In this document: one piece after another, positions 60,226-64,000 of the stretch
Layout: each line of letters starts with the position of its first letter
Position numbering within the stretch: position 1 is the stretch's first letter
DNA from: Combretum micranthum
Taxonomy: Eukaryota; Streptophyta; Magnoliopsida; Myrtales; Combretaceae
Length of the DNA: 64,000 nucleotides
Assembly (NCBI GenBank): GCA_024138025.1
Contig: JAMXBD010001376.1
Span: 62,001-126,000 of the forward strand
Direction: 5' to 3'
The notes under the pieces: generated by a model
Seen by the model: only the letters and a program-made list of their open reading frames with translations
Database searches by the model: none
Told to the model about the DNA's origin: nothing
Translations under genes and position numbers: made by a program

Positions 60226-61749
60226 TGTCGCTCCCCGGTTCCGGATTCAATGACGTAAAGCACAACTAACACTCATCAATTATTAAGCCGAGTTTAAGTT
60301 CTTAATCCATTTATGATGCCTATCCTATCAATCATCACGCAAGTTAATGCGTACCTCATATACGAAATCCAAACAGAGTCTTAGAAGGAAGAGTAGAAGC
60401 TATCTCAAAAGATATATCTCATATCTACCACTGGCTCAAGAAACAACTCTTATAAGAACCTTAACCAACATTCACTTCAACAAACTCATACAAGAACTTA
60501 TATCAATTATTCACTAATCTCTAACTCATTTTTATTAAATCCTATTTGATCAGACACTAATGTGGAACCCCACTATGGCTACGAATATCGCCCCATCAAA
60601 ATATGGACAGTTCTCTTTTGTCTGTCAAAGTGTTTCTTTTCACTTTGTTTATGGTCTTTTATCAACAAAAGCTTAATCAAGGCATTCATTCACAGAAAAA
60701 AAAAATATCTATTTCTTAAGCAAACACACCTTTGAAACAACATATTCCCCATATTAATCAAAGCTCATCCTAATTCATTCATCTAAGCTAATTATTAGCT
60801 ATTAACCCATTTCAGCTTAACCTTAGCCAAATTATTTAGAGTTAGTCATTTAATCTAAAACTAGTTCAAGTTGATTAACTTAAGTAATCTAATTCTTTTT
60901 AGCTAATTCAAGCTCATTTAGTCAAGTTGAACTTAGATTCATTACTATTCATTATACATATGGGATCTATGTCAACTTGAACTCACCTTAACTTAAACTT
61001 AGCTAAATTAATTAACCTTAATCATTTAGTTCAAAAACTAAGTCAAAGATCGCTAAACTAACTCAATCTAATTCATTTTAACTCATTCAAGTCTATTTAA
61101 TCAAGTTGAACTTAAGTTTGTTAACTAAGTTCATTTAAGTTCAATAGCTAACAATAAGAACAAATAATAAACAAGGTAAAACAATTGAAGAAAAACATCA
61201 CTTAAAACATACTAAATCTTAAACTTAGCATGAAGGAAATTCAAATAAAATTCATATAGATACATAACTCATCATTTATATACTTACCATGATCATTTAG
61301 TTTCACTAAGTGGTCACAAGATCATAAAACAAGCAATGAAAATCATATATACAACATAACTACTTTTAGTTTAACACTCATGGAAATTCAATTATTTGTT
61401 GAATCAACAAATATTCTTAAATCATGCTTCATTACATCCTTCAATCATCATCACACATCAAATATCATTAATCTATTTCATTTTAGGTCAAAAAGATCCA
61501 TTTGTGAAAGTAAACACATATAAAACAATCTATAACAAGTTTTTAGCTTAGCTTGAAAAACGTATCAGTTGGAAAGAATTAAAATTTAAGCACTGATACT
61601 TTTCGAATTTGTAAAAACTCAAAACATAAAAGTTGTATATCGCTTTCTTATCTTTCCAACACAACTTGAATCACCTCAATCGGAGATCGGATGGAAAAGC
61701 TATGGCTAAAATACAAAGAGGCTACAAAACTGGGAAAATTCACAAAACC

Positions 61750-61930
61750 AACACCGGTGTTCAACGCCGACGGCGTAAAGTTTAAATTTGCTAGCATTAG
61801 AGGTAAAGTAATCTGGTCATCGTTTGACTCTCCAGCACCGTCAAATTTTACACGTACACCAACAGCGTAGAATTCAACACCGGCAGCGTTGAATGCCGAC
61901 GTACATGCAATACGCTGCTGTCAAATTTTC
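61750..61930. repeat. CG-rich palindromic cluster in an LTR
   Basis: This contains the perfect palindrome AACACCGGTGTT (61750-61761), CGCCGACGGCG (arms of five around one base, 61765-61775) and later CACCGGCAGCGTTGAATGCC. The GC content is far above that of the flanks. It is comparable with the clusters at 30410 and 52590. Confidence 0.65.
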
Positions 61931-62973
61931 CCCTGTTTTCATTTTGGGAAAAACATTTGTTCAAAATGTTTCAAACTCCTCCAAATTCATTTCAAGCTTC
62001 TTAAAACTTGTTATTTGATCTCAATACAATCTAATAAACACAAACTCCCACTCCAATCCATCAAACATCACTATAATAATCATAAACAACTTCAAACCCC
62101 AATTTCACTATTTATCTTCTTCCTCAATAAACCAACTCCATCAACTATAAACTTTACAAATACAAACTTAAACAACACTTCTCAACTCATGTATAACATT
62201 GATACAACATTTAAGTTCTAATTCATAAAGAAAATAACAATTTACAAAGTATACTTAGCTTTAGAGAAGAAAAAGAGTTCAAGCTTCATCCTCTAGCTCG
62301 GTTTTCTCTATCTTCATCTCCTAATCTTGATTTATCCTCTAGTTGGCTTTGATCTTAAGATTTGTTGAAGATTTGAAGAGAAAGAAAGAAAAAAGAAGAA
62401 GAAAGGGAAAGGGAAGAGAAAGCATCGGTTGAGAAAAAAAATAGAAGGAAAGAAAGGAAAAGTGAGGAAAGAAAGAGAGGCAGAGGATAGAGATGAATAA
62501 ATAGAAAAGGATAGGGATTAAAATTAATATAAAGGATTATAAGTATAGGTTTAGAACTATCAGATCAATATCTATAGTTCCAGAAGTATTTAAAAGATGA
62601 TTTATGAACCAATAGACTATAAATTAAGATCTTAAAATAAGAACTTAATTTAGGAATTTAATTTGGATACAAAGATATTTAATTTGAGTTCGAGTTTAAG
62701 AACTGATATTTTTATTCAAGCAAATGAACTCAAATTTTATTGAGATTTAGGAATTAGTGTTTAGGCTAAGAATCAAGAATTTAGGAATTCTCTAAACATT
62801 TCAATGACTTGTTTAGAGAATTTGAAACTCAAATCTCAAACCAACTTAATTATTAGCTAATTAAATTATATCAACTTGTCTATTTAAATTGTATAATTCA
62901 TTTTAGTCATTTAATCTATCTAAACTCAATTTCTAATCTAGGTGAAGGTTTGGGATATTTTAGGTACAAATGT

Positions 62974-63468
62974 CTCATAGTCTATACCCATCCTATAACC
63001 CATAATCACCTTCTAAAAATTATGAAATAATAATAACAAATGAAAAGCAATTTTAGATTTCTGCTTTTTAAGTTTTAAATTCTTAAAAAGAAAAAGAAAT
63101 AAACATTTATGACTCGAAATAAAGAAAATTACTTTGGCAAATATCCATTGCTTTTATAACAACTACTTGGAACTAGGTTCAGTGTACAAATTTTATTCAA
63201 TTAATAAACAATAAATTTATGCAAGTTATTGTAATTAACATGTTTAATTGTATAATCTCAAAAAATATATAATCAAATAAAATCGGAATATGCTCAATGA
63301 AAACACTACCATTTGGGAATTAATTCTTCACACCCACATGAACCATTACAAATCACTCATTGATAACTAGCATCTAAGTGCAATGACAAATAGTTACTCT
63401 CACACAAAGACAAATAGTTAATATGTGGAGTGCCAACAAAGTACATTTAGCACAAAAATTGAAATTGT

Positions 63469-63499
<31 letters not shown>

Positions 63500-64000
63500 A
63501 TAGAGGCATGCGGCATGCCACAATTTATTATTTTAGGTAAATTGCTAAAATGTATAAATATAAAATACAAACAATATAAAAAAATCCAACAAAAAATTAT
63601 AAAAAAATAAATAAATCTATTCGAGTATGTAAAGTGTAAAATGATAAGGATCCCACTAGATGTTTAGGAGTCATATCAGCTCTTTTTAGGAACTTCTCCT
63701 CTTTAGGATCTCTTTAGTTCCTTCATTTTAGTATCCCTGATACCATTTAATTCATTATATATTATTTGCTTACTTTCCTATTGGTAAAAAATTTAGAGAA
63801 AAGTAATAATTTTTTGGGGTCCTTCATTAAAGACCTGAAAATGTAGAGAGATTTTACCACAATAATGAAGAACCTAAAATTGGATAACTATTTGTTGTTT
63901 CATGTTTGCTATCACATTACTATTTCAATAAATAAAACAATAATGTGCTAGTGTTATTCAATATCACTTAAAAATATATAAATTAACTAAAACTAAATTA
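62974..64000. other. AT-rich DNA at the right edge, nothing recognised
   Basis: No credible gene. A TATATATA/TTTATA run lies at about 63468-63500. Confidence 0.4.

Larger units (their letters stand above)
59216..62968 (-). mobile_element. Large gypsy-type LTR (about 3.75 kb)
   Basis: On the minus strand it begins TGTACCTAAAATATCCC and ends near GCAATGTTCA, giving TG...CA. Flanks are TATGT (59211-59215) and AATGT (62969-62973), one mismatch, so the left boundary is provisional. The CCGCTGCCGAATCC segment near 59270 (read in reverse) is usual near the 3' end of such LTRs. No coding region is seen. It contains a CAT microsatellite, a CATTGCATCATG array, a CG-rich palindromic cluster and a purine tract. 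The partial copy at 52331-54285 shares its right half. Confidence 0.6.

Noticed and set aside
1..64000. Search for a new defence, viral or clustered pathway system
   Set aside because: Outside the two genes every recognisable coding stretch is a known transposon relic. No conserved unknown multi-gene arrangement is visible.

Overview
The window is nuclear DNA from a flowering plant, most likely a eudicot. It is AT-rich, has spliced genes with GT-AG introns, two land-plant protein genes, and mostly wrecked plant transposons. I see no rRNA, tRNA or CRISPR array and no bacterial or organellar gene layout.

Left third (1-18,900): nested LTR retrotransposons, mainly on the minus strand. An Athila-type Ty3/gypsy element (5' LTR 9461-10836, primer-binding site 9441-9455, decayed gag, protease, RT and RNase H down to 3757) is cut by a solo LTR inside its protease active-site codons. 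It is cut again in RNase H by a second gypsy element (LTR 2221-3754, gag 419-1490). That second gag is itself broken by an LTR end at 1-418. To the right lie a 3.7 kb solo LTR (11722-15441) and a Ty1/copia-type LTR.

Middle (18,900-37,000): a 4.27 kb Ac-like hAT transposon (18969-23238) with terminal inverted repeats and an exact 8-bp target duplication carries a spliced transposase gene dead through several frameshifts. Next come gypsy gag and protease relics split by another 3.7 kb solo LTR (28264-31952), then copia-type sequence ending in a short LTR.

Gene island (37,400-41,360): the only intact protein genes, both on the minus strand. One is a single-exon LEA_2/NHL-type membrane protein. 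The other is a two-exon COBRA-like gene (COBL7 type, 657 residues after splicing) for a secreted, probably GPI-anchored cell-wall protein.

Right third (42,000-64,000): more TE sediment. Two 3.5 kb solo LTRs of the 11722-15441 family lie in inverted orientation 986 bp apart, each with an exact 5-bp target duplication. There are also LINE RT and RNase H fragments, and further 2-3.8 kb LTRs carrying tandem, palindromic and microsatellite blocks.

I found no convincing new functional system. The most useful results are the exact boundaries of the hAT element and the large solo LTRs, the large inverted LTR pair, and recurrent CG-containing palindromic arrays inside several LTR families.
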